Positions 36,771 to 45,656 of a stretch of 64,000 nt of DNA are shown here, one piece after another. The notes beneath the pieces are model-generated. The model searched no databases, was not told where the DNA came from, and saw nothing but the letters and a program-made list of their open reading frames with translations. The DNA comes from Liquorilactobacillus sicerae (GTDB lineage: Bacteria > Bacillota > Bacilli > Lactobacillales > Lactobacillaceae), in the NCBI RefSeq assembly GCF_029916425.1, contig NZ_JAHAVQ010000002.1:159463-223462 (forward strand), in the 5' to 3' direction. Both the position numbers and the translations under genes were made by a program. Each line of letters starts with the position of its first letter. Within the stretch, counting starts at the first letter, position 1.

Positions 36771-37925
36771 ATGAGGAAAAATTTAGGAGTTTTGCTGGTT
36801 GGAATGCTGGTCAATATGGGAATCGGTCTGATTATGCCGATTACGACTTTATACTTGCATAACCAGTTACAGCAAAAACTAATTGTTGCCGGCAATGTAT
36901 TGCTGGCCTTTTCGTTGGCAATGGTCTTAGGCAATCTGTTAGGTGGCTGGTTATTTGATAATTGGCGGATCAAACTGACTCATTACCTTGGCGGTGCCAT
37001 CGTTGGCTTAAATTTGCTATTGCTGTTCTTTTTCCCGCTGTGGCCTTGGTACGCCTTGTTTGCGACCTGTTATGGCTGGGGCTTAGGTATTTTAAATTCT
37101 GCCGTTAATGGTTATATTGCCCTGCGTCAAAAATGCACCCCTAATTTGTTTACCCAAGAATATTGGTTGGCAAATCTTGGCATGGGCTTAGCAACTTTTC
37201 TGTCAGGAGTTTTATATGCTGTTAATGTTCGCTGGGTTTTCGGTGTTGCTTTTGTCTTATTCTTTTTAGCCTTCGTAATCATCAAGTTTTCCTTTCATGA
37301 GCTCAAACGGCCAGTTGATCAAACCAAAAATCAATTTTCTTGGCGGCAGTTTACTCAATTGCCGCTCAAATTCTGGTTTATTTGTTGTTTGCTGATCATT
37401 ATTTGGATTGGTTACGAGCAATGGAATAGCAATGTTTCAGTTTATATGCTGCAAAAAGGAATTTCTGTTCAAAAATACAGTCTCTTGTTTACTATTTCAA
37501 CTTTCGAGATTGTCTTACTCCAGCCACTTTTGGGAATTTTCTTTCGACCAACTTTTAAAAATGAGAAATGGCGCATCTTACTTGGCAGCGGCTTTTTTGC
37601 AGTTTCATACCTCAGTTTGCTTCACGCAACTGCTTACCCGCAATTTATTCTGGGAATTACTTTATTGTCGCTGGGAGATATTTTAACCTTAACAACCACC
37701 CCGGCAACGCTGAATCGTTTTGCGACTGATCAAAATCGAGCAACCATTCAGGCTTTAGGCAGCACTGCTGGTTCATTGGGACGTGCTTTAGGTCCATTAT
37801 TAGGCAGCGCTTTAATTGAACTGAGCGGTTTTGACTTAACGTTTTTGCTTTTATTTGCAGCTCATTTGCTAATGGTGCTATTAGGCAGTTGCGTTTTACG
37901 GACTAAGAGTAATGATCAAGTTTAA
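36771..37925 (+). CDS. MFS transporter, multidrug-type
   Basis: This 384-residue membrane protein has about 12 helices of the major facilitator superfamily. The loop after helix 2 (GNLLGGWLFDNWRIK) is a degenerate motif A. The late segment GSTAGSLGRALGPLLGS resembles helix-11 regions of drug exporters. The substrate is unknown. It follows asparaginase closely, though with a weak AGTAGGT ribosome site. Confidence 0.75.
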   Translation: MRKNLGVLLVGMLVNMGIGLIMPITTLYLHNQLQQKLIVAGNVLLAFSLAMVLGNLLGGWLFDNWRIKLTHYLGGAIVGLNLLLLFFFPLWPWYALFATCYGWGLGILNSAVNGYIALRQKCTPNLFTQEYWLANLGMGLATFLSGVLYAVNVRWVFGVAFVLFFLAFVIIKFSFHELKRPVDQTKNQFSWRQFTQLPLKFWFICCLLIIIWIGYEQWNSNVSVYMLQKGISVQKYSLLFTISTFEIVLLQPLLGIFFRPTFKNEKWRILLGSGFFAVSYLSLLHATAYPQFILGITLLSLGDILTLTTTPATLNRFATDQNRATIQALGSTAGSLGRALGPLLGSALIELSGFDLTFLLLFAAHLLMVLLGSCVLRTKSNDQV

Positions 37926-38760
37926 ATTAAGCCAGAACTATGACATACCAGTTGAGTAATAATTTGCAGCATTTTCCTCAATGGTTTGATGTTTTACTGC
38001 AAGGTGAGCAGAAATTTATAGTTGCAGATTTGGTGTTATATATACTAATCCCTCTTTAAAGGGCGAATATGTCTCAAAAATTCCCTTGCTGTTAAAACTG
38101 GTGATCAAGTAATATCTTGAAAATTGTCTGGCAGTGGCTGCATTAATTCCAATTGCTTAGCTGTCGGTGAAGTAAATATTTTCTCACTCTTTCTTAGAAA
38201 AAAGTGCTTCAAGGTTCTAACTTGTAGAAGCTTTGAACCAAACATCATTAATAACTGGATTTAAGAGTGAACGTTATCACCGTTAATCCATTTTGAATAT
38301 ACCTTTTTTCTTGAAAAAACTATTGAAATTCCCCAATAATAAAAGTTATCAATTATTATCTTGTTTAGAACAGAATATAATTAAACCATCATTTTTATCT
38401 TGCTGTTATATGCTTAAAATCTTTGCTAAGAGAATCGCTAACTCTTGTTTCTGAGCCAAGGAAAAGTAACTTTTTCAGAAGAGGGAATTACAGAAAAACT
38501 TAAGTATCTATTTAGTATTGACATTTTAAGCGAAATCGGCCGCTATTTACGCTAACTAGTTAAAAAAGCTCCTGGTTGACAGCTAGCAACTTTATTGATC
38601 AAACTTATCAGGTACATTTTCGGGTTATTATTTGGTCTTTTGTCTTGCTTCACACGCTTATAAAATTCTAGGTGTTAGTTTTTTAGACAGTTCATTATTC
38701 GTGACCATAGACATTTAGAGTGGCAAAGTATTTTAATTTTTGAAAGAATTCTAGGAGAGT
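37926..38760. other. 835-base stretch without a credible gene
   Basis: AT-rich and stop-dense in all frames. The longest item is a 39-codon plus-strand frame (37940-38059, start MTYQLSNN) without a ribosome site. No terminator-grade hairpin, repeat array or RNA motif was found by eye. It may be debris of a deleted gene. Confidence 0.4.
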
Positions 38761-38763
38761 TTG

Positions 38764-39285
38764 ATGAATTACTATAATACCTTTGCTTCACCGCTTGGTA
38801 CAATCTATTTGCTAAGCGATCACCAAGCCTTGCAAGGCTTATGGTTTTCTGACCAAAAGTACTTTACAGCTGACCACCAGCTTAAATCGGCCATCAATGG
38901 TGAACCGTCGGCTATTCTAACGGCCAAAAACTGGTTGGAAACCTATTTTGCTGGTAAGGATCCAGCCATTGCGACCTTAAAGCTGGCTCCAACGGTCAGT
39001 CCTTTTCAGCGACAAGTCTTGAATGCTTTGACCATGATTCCTTATGGGCAAACTGTAACTTATCAAGAAGTTGCCGCTAAAGTTGTTACTGGAAAAAGTG
39101 ATCCACGTAATTATGCTCGCGCAGTTGCCAATGCCATTGCGCATAATCCAATTACAATCATTATTCCATGCCACCGTGTCATTGGTACTAACGGACGACT
39201 GACTGGCTATGCCGGTGGAATTAGCCGTAAAAAAGCATTGTTAAAATTTGAAAATCCATTTTTAAACATTAAAGATCAACTTTAA
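38764..39285 (+). CDS. ogt: Methylated-DNA--protein-cysteine methyltransferase
   Basis: This repair protein of about 173 residues takes the alkyl group from O6-alkylguanine onto its own cysteine. The active-site motif is IIPCHRVIG, preceded by the DNA-binding helix segment IPYGQTVTYQEVA and ARAVANAIAHNP. TAGGAGAG precedes the ATG at 38764; an in-frame TTG at 38761 is less favoured. Single gene. Confidence 0.94.
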   Translation: MNYYNTFASPLGTIYLLSDHQALQGLWFSDQKYFTADHQLKSAINGEPSAILTAKNWLETYFAGKDPAIATLKLAPTVSPFQRQVLNALTMIPYGQTVTYQEVAAKVVTGKSDPRNYARAVANAIAHNPITIIIPCHRVIGTNGRLTGYAGGISRKKALLKFENPFLNIKDQL

Positions 39286-39695
39286 AAAAATCACTTGGAC
39301 TTGCCAGTCAGCAAATTCAAATGATTTTTCAATTCTGCCAAAAACCTCGTGTAATGAGGATAACTATTCTACGCAAACCATTCTGACAGCAGTACTGTCA
39401 AGCTTAATTCCACTGACACTCAAATACAGCTAAAAAAGGCTGGGTGTTTCTTTGCCAACTAATCGATTGCTACAGACTTTAGCTAATTAATCTTTCTTCA
39501 ACCTCAAATTAATCCTAAACGCTTGAAACTAATTTGATTCTAGAAGTTTCATTGCTAAAGTCAATAACATAATTTTTCAAATGGCCGGTTTAATAGTAAT
39601 CGCTAAAGTTTTAATTGTTTCGCTTTATTTTTTTCAGATCTGTGTTATTTTATAGTTGAATGTAAGCGTTTAAAATCAAAGAGGAGGGATATCTA
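39286..39695. other. Spacer between ogt and the CHAD gene, with the ogt terminator
   Basis: AAAAATCACTTG (39286-39297) and CAAATGATTTTT (39318-39329) form an imperfect hairpin ending in T, the likely ogt terminator. TGACAG-CAGTA-CTGTCA (39384-39400) is a second small inverted repeat of unknown role. No gene seen. Confidence 0.5.
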
Positions 39696-40502
39696 ATGAA
39701 ATCGATCATGCCTATTTTTCAACGTCAGTTTCAGCAAATTCAAATTGAACGTACTCACTTTTTGAACAACCCATATGATCCTGAACGAACTCATGCTTTA
39801 CGTGTTTCACTTCGAACCTTGCGGGGCTTATTTAAATTTTTAAAACGGCAACTACCAGCAACAAGTTTTGCTACCATCGATCAAAACTTAAGCCAAGCTG
39901 CCAAACTCTTAGGTCCGCTAAGAGAAATCGATGTTTTGATTGAAAAAAGCAGCCAGTATGCTCTTAAATATCCCAGTACTGATACAAGCTCAAACTACTA
40001 TCAACTTTTTAAAATGTTTCATCAGCAACGTCAGCAAATCATGGAACAAGTTTTGACAACTACTACCCAAACGACTTTAAAAAATTGTTTGATCACTGTT
40101 AAACAACAATTAGCTCAGCTAAAATTCCAAACTGAGCTTAATTGGTCAAAGTTGCTCACGCAGCAGCTGAAAAAACGGCAGAAAAAAATTATTAAAGCTT
40201 ACCGACATTTGGATTTGACTGATTATCCACAGGTTCATCAAATTCGAAAAAAAGCTAAAACTTTGCGTTATTCAGCCACTTACTTTGCCGATTTTATCTC
40301 TCAAGCGGCTATTAAGACTCAAGCAGCCGCCGAAAAGATTCAAGACACTTGTGGTGTGATTACGGATGCCCATGTAAATTATGGCTTATTGCAGGACCTG
40401 GCTGCAAAAATCACCGATCCCCAACAAAAAGACTTGCTGTTAAAAATTGCTCATGAACAAGAAAAAATCTATCAGCCAACTGCCAAGTCTACTGATAAAT
40501 AA
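39696..40502 (+). CDS. CHAD-domain protein
   Basis: This 268-residue all-helical protein has the CHAD pattern of conserved histidine and basic residues: ERTHALRVSLRTLRGLFKFLKR near the start and VHQIRKKAKTLRYSATYF in the second half. CHAD domains bind inorganic polyphosphate. There is no attached CYTH triphosphatase domain and none beside it. The call is structural; the cellular role is unknown. GAGGAGGGA lies upstream of the ATG. An imperfect terminator hairpin (about 40530-40582) follows. Confidence 0.85.
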   Translation: MKSIMPIFQRQFQQIQIERTHFLNNPYDPERTHALRVSLRTLRGLFKFLKRQLPATSFATIDQNLSQAAKLLGPLREIDVLIEKSSQYALKYPSTDTSSNYYQLFKMFHQQRQQIMEQVLTTTTQTTLKNCLITVKQQLAQLKFQTELNWSKLLTQQLKKRQKKIIKAYRHLDLTDYPQVHQIRKKAKTLRYSATYFADFISQAAIKTQAAAEKIQDTCGVITDAHVNYGLLQDLAAKITDPQQKDLLLKIAHEQEKIYQPTAKSTDK

Positions 40503-40529
40503 GTCATCATTAGCCTGTTGAAGGATTAA

Positions 40530-40582
40530 AACCAACCTTGCCCAGCGAAGAAGTTATTGGAGCAAGATTGGCTTTTTTAGGC
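40530..40582 (+). terminator. Terminator after the CHAD gene
   Basis: ACCAACCTTGC pairs with GCAAGATTGG (one mismatch), and the stem is followed by GCTTTTTT. The loop is long, so strength is moderate. Confidence 0.55.
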
Positions 40583-40705
40583 TCATACATTATTTTCAAA
40601 GTCCACAAAATTGAAACTGGATCAATAACTTCATGCAGTATCCCCTCAAAATCAGCAAAACTTGCAATCACCAAGATAATTAACCATTTTCCCTTTTGAA
40701 TACTT

Positions 40706-41398
40706 TTATTCCTGATCACTTAACATATAACCGACCCCACGAACTGTTTGAATCAACTTTTTTGAATTGGGAAAATGATCAATTTTGTTACGTAAATACC
40801 GAATATAAACATCCACAATATTTGGATCACCTTCAAAATCAGTTCCCCAAACCAGATCCAATAATTCATTGCGGGTAAAAACTTTGCCAACCGTCTTGAA
40901 CATTTCTAATAGCAACTGATATTCCCGTTGCGTCAGCTGAATATTCTTACCCTGACGCATGATCCGTCGTTTATCGACATCGAGTGTCAAGTCATCAAGT
41001 TTGAAAAGTTGCGCATGTGTACTCAATTGCCGTGGTCTACGCAAAATAGCTTTCATGCGCGCTAATAATTCCTCAATATCAAAGGGCTTAGTTACATAAT
41101 CATCAGCGCCACCTCTTAGCCCAGCAACCTTATCACCTGTATAATCACGGGCGGTTAGCATGATTACTGGAACGTCAGACGTATGCCTTAAGCGACGCAA
41201 GACGCCTAAACCATCTAATTTTGGCAGCATCCAATCAAGGATAATTAAATCGATTGTTTCCTGCTTTTCAAAAAAAATTTTTAAGGCTGTTACCCCATCC
41301 ATTGCAGTCAATACTTGATAATTCTCAAACTGCAATTCTTTTTTCAAGGAATCTAACAAACCTTGTTCATCTTCCACCAAAAGCACGGTTTTTTTCAT
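40706..41398 (-). CDS. OmpR-family response regulator
   Basis: This 230-residue regulator has a receiver domain with phospho-acceptor Asp55 in LIILDWMLPKLDG and the conserved lysine in DDYVTKPFDIEELLAR. The winged-helix DNA-binding domain ends in YIRYLRNKID..VRGVGYML. ATG 41398 with GGAGGAG is chosen over a longer frame. The gene is divergent from the ferric-reductase-like gene, and the histidine kinase lies beyond that (42943). The kinase is probably its partner. The 11-bp triple repeat in the shared intergenic region is a candidate binding site. Confidence 0.9.
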   Translation of the reverse strand: MKKTVLLVEDEQGLLDSLKKELQFENYQVLTAMDGVTALKIFFEKQETIDLIILDWMLPKLDGLGVLRRLRHTSDVPVIMLTARDYTGDKVAGLRGGADDYVTKPFDIEELLARMKAILRRPRQLSTHAQLFKLDDLTLDVDKRRIMRQGKNIQLTQREYQLLLEMFKTVGKVFTRNELLDLVWGTDFEGDPNIVDVYIRYLRNKIDHFPNSKKLIQTVRGVGYMLSDQE

Positions 41399-41465
41399 CA
41401 ATAACTCCTCCATGATGCAAATTAGTTTCTTTCTAAACTTATTTTAGTTGTTTTTTTCCAAAGTT

Positions 41466-41503
41466 TTCTGAGATTTTCTCAGAATATCCTCAGTCTTTAT
41501 AAA
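41466..41503 (+). promoter_or_regulatory. Triple 11-bp direct repeat and -10 box, copy 1
   Basis: TTCTGA (41466), TCTCAG (41477) and CCTCAG (41488) follow each other every 11 bp, and TATAAA (41498-41503) acts as a -10 box. Regularly spaced direct repeats overlapping the -35 region are typical of OmpR/PhoB-type activator sites. A sister copy precedes the glycosyltransferase operon at 44391. Confidence 0.55.
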
Positions 41504-41632
41504 TGGCAGTCAAATTCAAAAAAATGTAATATTTTAAAAAGCCTAGTTTCCTTCAATTGAAACTTCAATTTCAAAAATCAATCAAGAATTACTTTACCAA
41601 ATTTTAAAAAAATTTTGAAAGGAACAGATTTT

Positions 41633-42925
41633 ATGTTTAACAAAATCAAATTTAGCAGTTTAATTGTTTGGTCAATCTTTTTTATTATCTTGCCCTTACC
41701 ACTGATTTTTAGTCTTTTGACGGGAACTCATTCACTTGGTTCTCAACAGCAGCTTTCAATTTACAGTGGAACCATTGCCTATACTTGGATGCTACTCGCA
41801 GTTTTTTTGGGAACTCGACCGCATTGGCTTGATCGTTTAGTTGGTCTACCGAATATTTATCAACTTCATGGCATTCTAGCCACTGCTGCTTTACTATTAG
41901 CTTGGTTGCATAAGTTTATTTCGCATGGTGGTGGTTTAATCAAGCAAACCGGTGATCTAGCATTAATCATCTTAACTGGCATACTGATTTATTCATCTTT
42001 ATTATTGTCAAACTGGCTGACTGCACATTCATCCAACTTCAAAACTTTCCGTCAATCATTAGAGAGAATCTTCAAACATGAGCTTTCACTGTGGATCCAT
42101 CGTTTAAACTTGTTAGCAATTGTTTTGATTTTCATTCATGTCCAATTGATTGGTTTCGTCACACGCAACACGCCATTTATGATTCTATTTGATAGTTACA
42201 GTTTAGCAACCCTGCTGATTTATCTGAAATTCAAATTCAATTGGTACCGTTTAGATGAAGCTGAACTAACTGTATTTAAAAACCAAAAAATCTCCTCCCG
42301 AATTTGTGAATTGACGCTTGACGGTCGCCAATTAGCCAAGTTGCAATTACTGCCGGGAGATTTTATTTTCTTAGCGTTCCCCAGAATTAAAAAATTACAT
42401 GAGCCACATCCTTTCTCAATTGTTGATTTACCGGTCGATACTGGCAAGTTAAAATTAGCGATTCGAGCTGATGGTGACTTTACAACTGCTTTAGCCAAGG
42501 TCAAACCTGGAACCCAAGTTAAGGTAACAGGCGGCTATGGCCGATATCAACATTTTATTGACGAGCAGCCAAAACAAGCCAAGCTGGTCGTAATTACCGG
42601 TGGAATTGGTGTTACTCCGTTATTTTCAGTGATCAAACATAATTTGTCACGCCAAATTTATTTCTTTTATACAGCCCATCAAGTCTCTGAACTTCTTTAC
42701 CTTGATCAACTGAATCAGTGGAATCGACTGAATAATTTTCACGGTTATTGGCAAAAAGGCCGTTTTTCAGACAATTGTATCGTTGAACATTTGCCAGCTA
42801 GTTGGAAAGAAGATACACTTTTCTTATTAAGTGGGCCAACACCGCTGATCGAACACTGGCAAGCTTTTTTGCTCAGTCAGCAAGTTGAATCCACTCGCAT
42901 TTTTAAAGAAAATTTTTCATGGTAA
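41633..42925 (+). CDS. Ferric-reductase-like membrane flavoprotein
   Basis: This 430-residue protein has six or so membrane helices with paired histidines in LHGILATAALLLAWLHKF and HRLNLLAIVLIFIHVQL, suited to bind two hemes. A cytoplasmic FAD/NAD(P)H domain follows: HPFSIVDLP for FAD and VITGGIGVTPLFSVI for the nucleotide. It would move electrons from NAD(P)H across the membrane to an external acceptor such as ferric iron or oxygen. ATG 41633 with AAAGGA is preferred to a TTG at 41615. It is cotranscribed with the histidine kinase 17 bases downstream. Confidence 0.85.
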   Translation: MFNKIKFSSLIVWSIFFIILPLPLIFSLLTGTHSLGSQQQLSIYSGTIAYTWMLLAVFLGTRPHWLDRLVGLPNIYQLHGILATAALLLAWLHKFISHGGGLIKQTGDLALIILTGILIYSSLLLSNWLTAHSSNFKTFRQSLERIFKHELSLWIHRLNLLAIVLIFIHVQLIGFVTRNTPFMILFDSYSLATLLIYLKFKFNWYRLDEAELTVFKNQKISSRICELTLDGRQLAKLQLLPGDFIFLAFPRIKKLHEPHPFSIVDLPVDTGKLKLAIRADGDFTTALAKVKPGTQVKVTGGYGRYQHFIDEQPKQAKLVVITGGIGVTPLFSVIKHNLSRQIYFFYTAHQVSELLYLDQLNQWNRLNNFHGYWQKGRFSDNCIVEHLPASWKEDTLFLLSGPTPLIEHWQAFLLSQQVESTRIFKENFSW

Positions 42926-42942
42926 ATCGAGGAAAATAACTA

Positions 42943-44310
42943 ATGAAATCACTTTTCAAAAAAAATCAAAATAGTGATGCAATCATGCTTCAAAGTTTTC
43001 TATTATTAATTATGACCATCATCGTGACCTTTAGTGCTATTTTAGTTATTGCTATTGGTCATCAGCTTTTGGAAACCAGTCGAATCACAGCTGACAATAT
43101 TGTCAAAAGTCTGGAAAAAACTGTTATTGATGGCAACCATGATTGGAAACAATGGCGTTTTAACAGTACGCTTGATACCAGCACAAGTTACGTAGAGATC
43201 CATAATCTGCGATCAACAGCCAAAACTAAGCACTATTATTCTCCTGGCACACAAAAACTCCTAGCTGATCAGCCTCAAAAAATTCCTTTGATCCATGATT
43301 TATATTATCAAGAAAATACCGGTTTCTTATTATTTAAGGCCGGTCATGCCAAAGGAATCAATTATAATCTGTGGATCAAATTGCAGTCACAAATTAAAAT
43401 TCTAGCACGGGTCATGCTGATCACTTTTATTATTCTGCTTTTGACTTTGATCACACTGCCGCTTTATATCCACGTAATCACGCAGCGGCTGACCGGTTCA
43501 TTAACTAAATTGACTCACGCTTCGCAAAAAATTTCGGCTGAAAATTTTAAAGGTGCTAAAAAGCTACCAGTTCCAACTTCTCCAACTGAAGTTAAGCAAC
43601 TAGCCCAAAGCTTTAACCACTTGCTGGATAATCTTTACTACCAGAATAATAAAGAAAAAATTTTTGTTGCTAATGCTGCTCATGAATTACGGACACCAAT
43701 TGCCACGATTCAAAGCCACGCCCAGTTAATTAAGCGTCATGGTCAACAACATCCAGAAATCATTAATGATTCATTAACGTATATTTATCAAGAATCAACC
43801 CAAATGGCTGATCTCATTGAAAAACTATTAACTTTATCACGAGCTGATCAAATGAGATTACCTCTAAAAAGTTACAATTTAAGTCGCTCTTTGCAAACTA
43901 TTGGAAACAAATTTCAAAAAATTTTACCCCAGAAGCTGGCTTTGCTGCTGCCAGAAAAAATCAGCGTCACTGCTGACCAACAAACAGTTGAACAAATTGT
44001 AGCTAATTTATTGACCAATGCCAGTAAGTATTCACCAGCTAATTCCGTTGTCACTTTAATTTTAAAACAGTCACCGCAACAGACGACCATTCAAATTTAC
44101 GATCAAGGGATGGGCATCAGTCCTGAAGAAAAAAAACATATTTTTGAAAGATTTTATCGTTCAAATAATGTCCGTGGGTCAATTGCCGGTACTGGCTTAG
44201 GATTGGCAATTGTTGCTCAACTGGCTGCTTTGAACCAGCTTAAACTGACTGTTAGTGATAATGTTCCTCAAGGTTCAATTTTTTCATTGATTTTTGAGAA
44301 TCGTAACTAA
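42943..44310 (+). CDS. Sensor histidine kinase with HAMP domain
   Basis: This 455-residue kinase has two membrane helices (about 20-43 and 155-178) flanking a roughly 110-residue external sensor. A HAMP region comes next, then His247 in VANAAHELRTPIATI. The ATPase domain has the N-box VANLLTNASKYS, IYDQGMGI and TGLGLAIVAQLA. It is cotranscribed with the ferric-reductase-like gene. The divergent regulator at 40706 is the obvious partner, as no other intact unpaired regulator is close. The ligand is unknown. Confidence 0.9.
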   Translation: MKSLFKKNQNSDAIMLQSFLLLIMTIIVTFSAILVIAIGHQLLETSRITADNIVKSLEKTVIDGNHDWKQWRFNSTLDTSTSYVEIHNLRSTAKTKHYYSPGTQKLLADQPQKIPLIHDLYYQENTGFLLFKAGHAKGINYNLWIKLQSQIKILARVMLITFIILLLTLITLPLYIHVITQRLTGSLTKLTHASQKISAENFKGAKKLPVPTSPTEVKQLAQSFNHLLDNLYYQNNKEKIFVANAAHELRTPIATIQSHAQLIKRHGQQHPEIINDSLTYIYQESTQMADLIEKLLTLSRADQMRLPLKSYNLSRSLQTIGNKFQKILPQKLALLLPEKISVTADQQTVEQIVANLLTNASKYSPANSVVTLILKQSPQQTTIQIYDQGMGISPEEKKHIFERFYRSNNVRGSIAGTGLGLAIVAQLAALNQLKLTVSDNVPQGSIFSLIFENRN

Positions 44311-44348
44311 TTTTTAAAAATTGCAAGTTTCTGATAGATTTTAATTTT

Positions 44349-44389
44349 AGCTTTTGTTGAAAACGAACTTTTCGACAAAGGCTTTTTTA
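44349..44389 (+). terminator. Terminator of the reductase-kinase operon
   Basis: AGCTTTTGTTGAAAA pairs with TTTTCGACAAAGGCT (two G-U pairs) around a 5-base loop, then six T. Confidence 0.8.
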
Positions 44390-44390
44390 T

Positions 44391-44438
44391 TTCTGAAAAA
44401 TCCTCAGTTTTTTCTTAGCAAGTTTACCTTTTTATAAA
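44391..44438 (+). promoter_or_regulatory. Triple 11-bp direct repeat and -10 box, copy 2
   Basis: TTCTGA (44391), CCTCAG (44402) and TCTTAG (44413) recur every 11 bp. TATAAA at 44433-44438 may be the -10 box, one helical turn further away than in copy 1. The rest of the spacer to 44702 holds a perfect hairpin TTGATAAT-CCG-ATTATCAA (44581-44599) of unknown role. Confidence 0.5.
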
Positions 44439-44702
44439 GGCTGCTTTTTATTAAACTGGCAACAAGTTAACGTGCTTATGGCATCAAAAAAACTTAGCTG
44501 GTTAAACAGTTTTGACTTGCTAATTCAACGGTAACCCCTTTGATTACTAAAAGCTATGATCAACTTCTTTAATCATTTAATTGATAATCCGATTATCAAT
44601 TTGGTTTTAACTGCATTGTCGTGAAAAAAGTGCGCTAAATTTACTTGAATTATTAGTTAAAGTGAGCCAAAGAGCTCGCCGTGAAAAGAGAGGAAAATTA
44701 AA

Positions 44703-45641
44703 ATGAAAAAGCTGACGATCGTCGTGCCTGCCTTGAATGAAGCAACTGTTTTACCAACTACCATTCAAAGGTTAGTAGGAATTGAACAAAAACTGATTAA
44801 AAAGCATCTGCTCGCTCCCCAATCAAATATTTTAATTGTTGACGATGGATCAAGCGATCAAACTTGGAATATCATCCAACAAGCTCATCAAACACAACCA
44901 GTCTGCGGGCTTAAATTCAGTCGCAACTTTGGTCATCAAAATGCCTTAGTTGCTGGAATGAAGACGGCCATTCAAACTGCCGATCTAGTTGTCACGATCG
45001 ATGCCGATCTGCAAGATGACCCTGAAAAAATCACCGAAATGGTTAAGCAATTTTCCCAAGGAGCCGAAATTGTGTTGGGTGTCCGAAACAATCGTGATAC
45101 CGATCGATGGTTCAAACGAACCTCAGCCAATTGTTTTTACAAGTTACTCAACTTGATCGGCGTCAAGTTGATTCCCAACCATGCTGATTTTCGTTTAATG
45201 TCGAAGCGAGCTGTTTTAGCTTTTTTAGCTTATCAAGAACGCAATTTATTTATTCGCGGATTAATTCCATTATTGGGTTTTAAAACCTCCAAAGTTGATT
45301 ATCGACGCACACCGCGACTAGCCGGTCAATCGAAATATCCACTCACAAAAATGCTGGCTTTCGCCTGGGATGGGATAACTTCATTTTCGATTGCACCAGT
45401 CAAAATAATTTTGCTTTTCGGCGGTTTGGCAAGTTTCTTGGGCATTATCATGTTTTTATATTCATTAATCACTAAGCTTTTAGGTCTAACCATTCACGGA
45501 TGGTCATCGCTGATGATTTCAATTTGGGTTTTGGGTGGCTTGCAAATGCTCAGTTTGGGAATTCTTGGTGAATATCTTGGAAAAATTACTTTAGAAGTTA
45601 AACATCGTCCACGCTATTTGATTGAAGCTTATCTGAAGTAG
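44703..45641 (+). CDS. Family 2 glycosyltransferase, GtrB/DPM1-like
   Basis: This 312-residue enzyme has a GT-A domain: IVVPALNEATVLPTTI, ILIVDDGSSDQTW, and the metal-binding VTIDADLQDDPEKI. Two C-terminal membrane helices follow. Such enzymes load a sugar onto undecaprenyl phosphate. The membrane glycosyltransferase starting 15 bases downstream would use that lipid-linked sugar outside the cell. AGAGAGGAAAA lies upstream of the ATG. Confidence 0.9.
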   Translation: MKKLTIVVPALNEATVLPTTIQRLVGIEQKLIKKHLLAPQSNILIVDDGSSDQTWNIIQQAHQTQPVCGLKFSRNFGHQNALVAGMKTAIQTADLVVTIDADLQDDPEKITEMVKQFSQGAEIVLGVRNNRDTDRWFKRTSANCFYKLLNLIGVKLIPNHADFRLMSKRAVLAFLAYQERNLFIRGLIPLLGFKTSKVDYRRTPRLAGQSKYPLTKMLAFAWDGITSFSIAPVKIILLFGGLASFLGIIMFLYSLITKLLGLTIHGWSSLMISIWVLGGLQMLSLGILGEYLGKITLEVKHRPRYLIEAYLK

Positions 45642-45656
45642 AAGTAGGTGCTTTTG

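Noticed and set aside
37940..38059. 39-codon plus-strand frame in the gene-poor gap
   Set aside because: No ribosome site, no recognisable motif and length expected by chance.
40510..40719. 69-codon minus-strand frame with a hydrophobic stretch, GTG start overlapping the regulator stop
   Set aside because: No independent ribosome site, and it runs through the CHAD-gene terminator hairpin. The frame is probably accidental, though a small membrane protein is not fully excluded.
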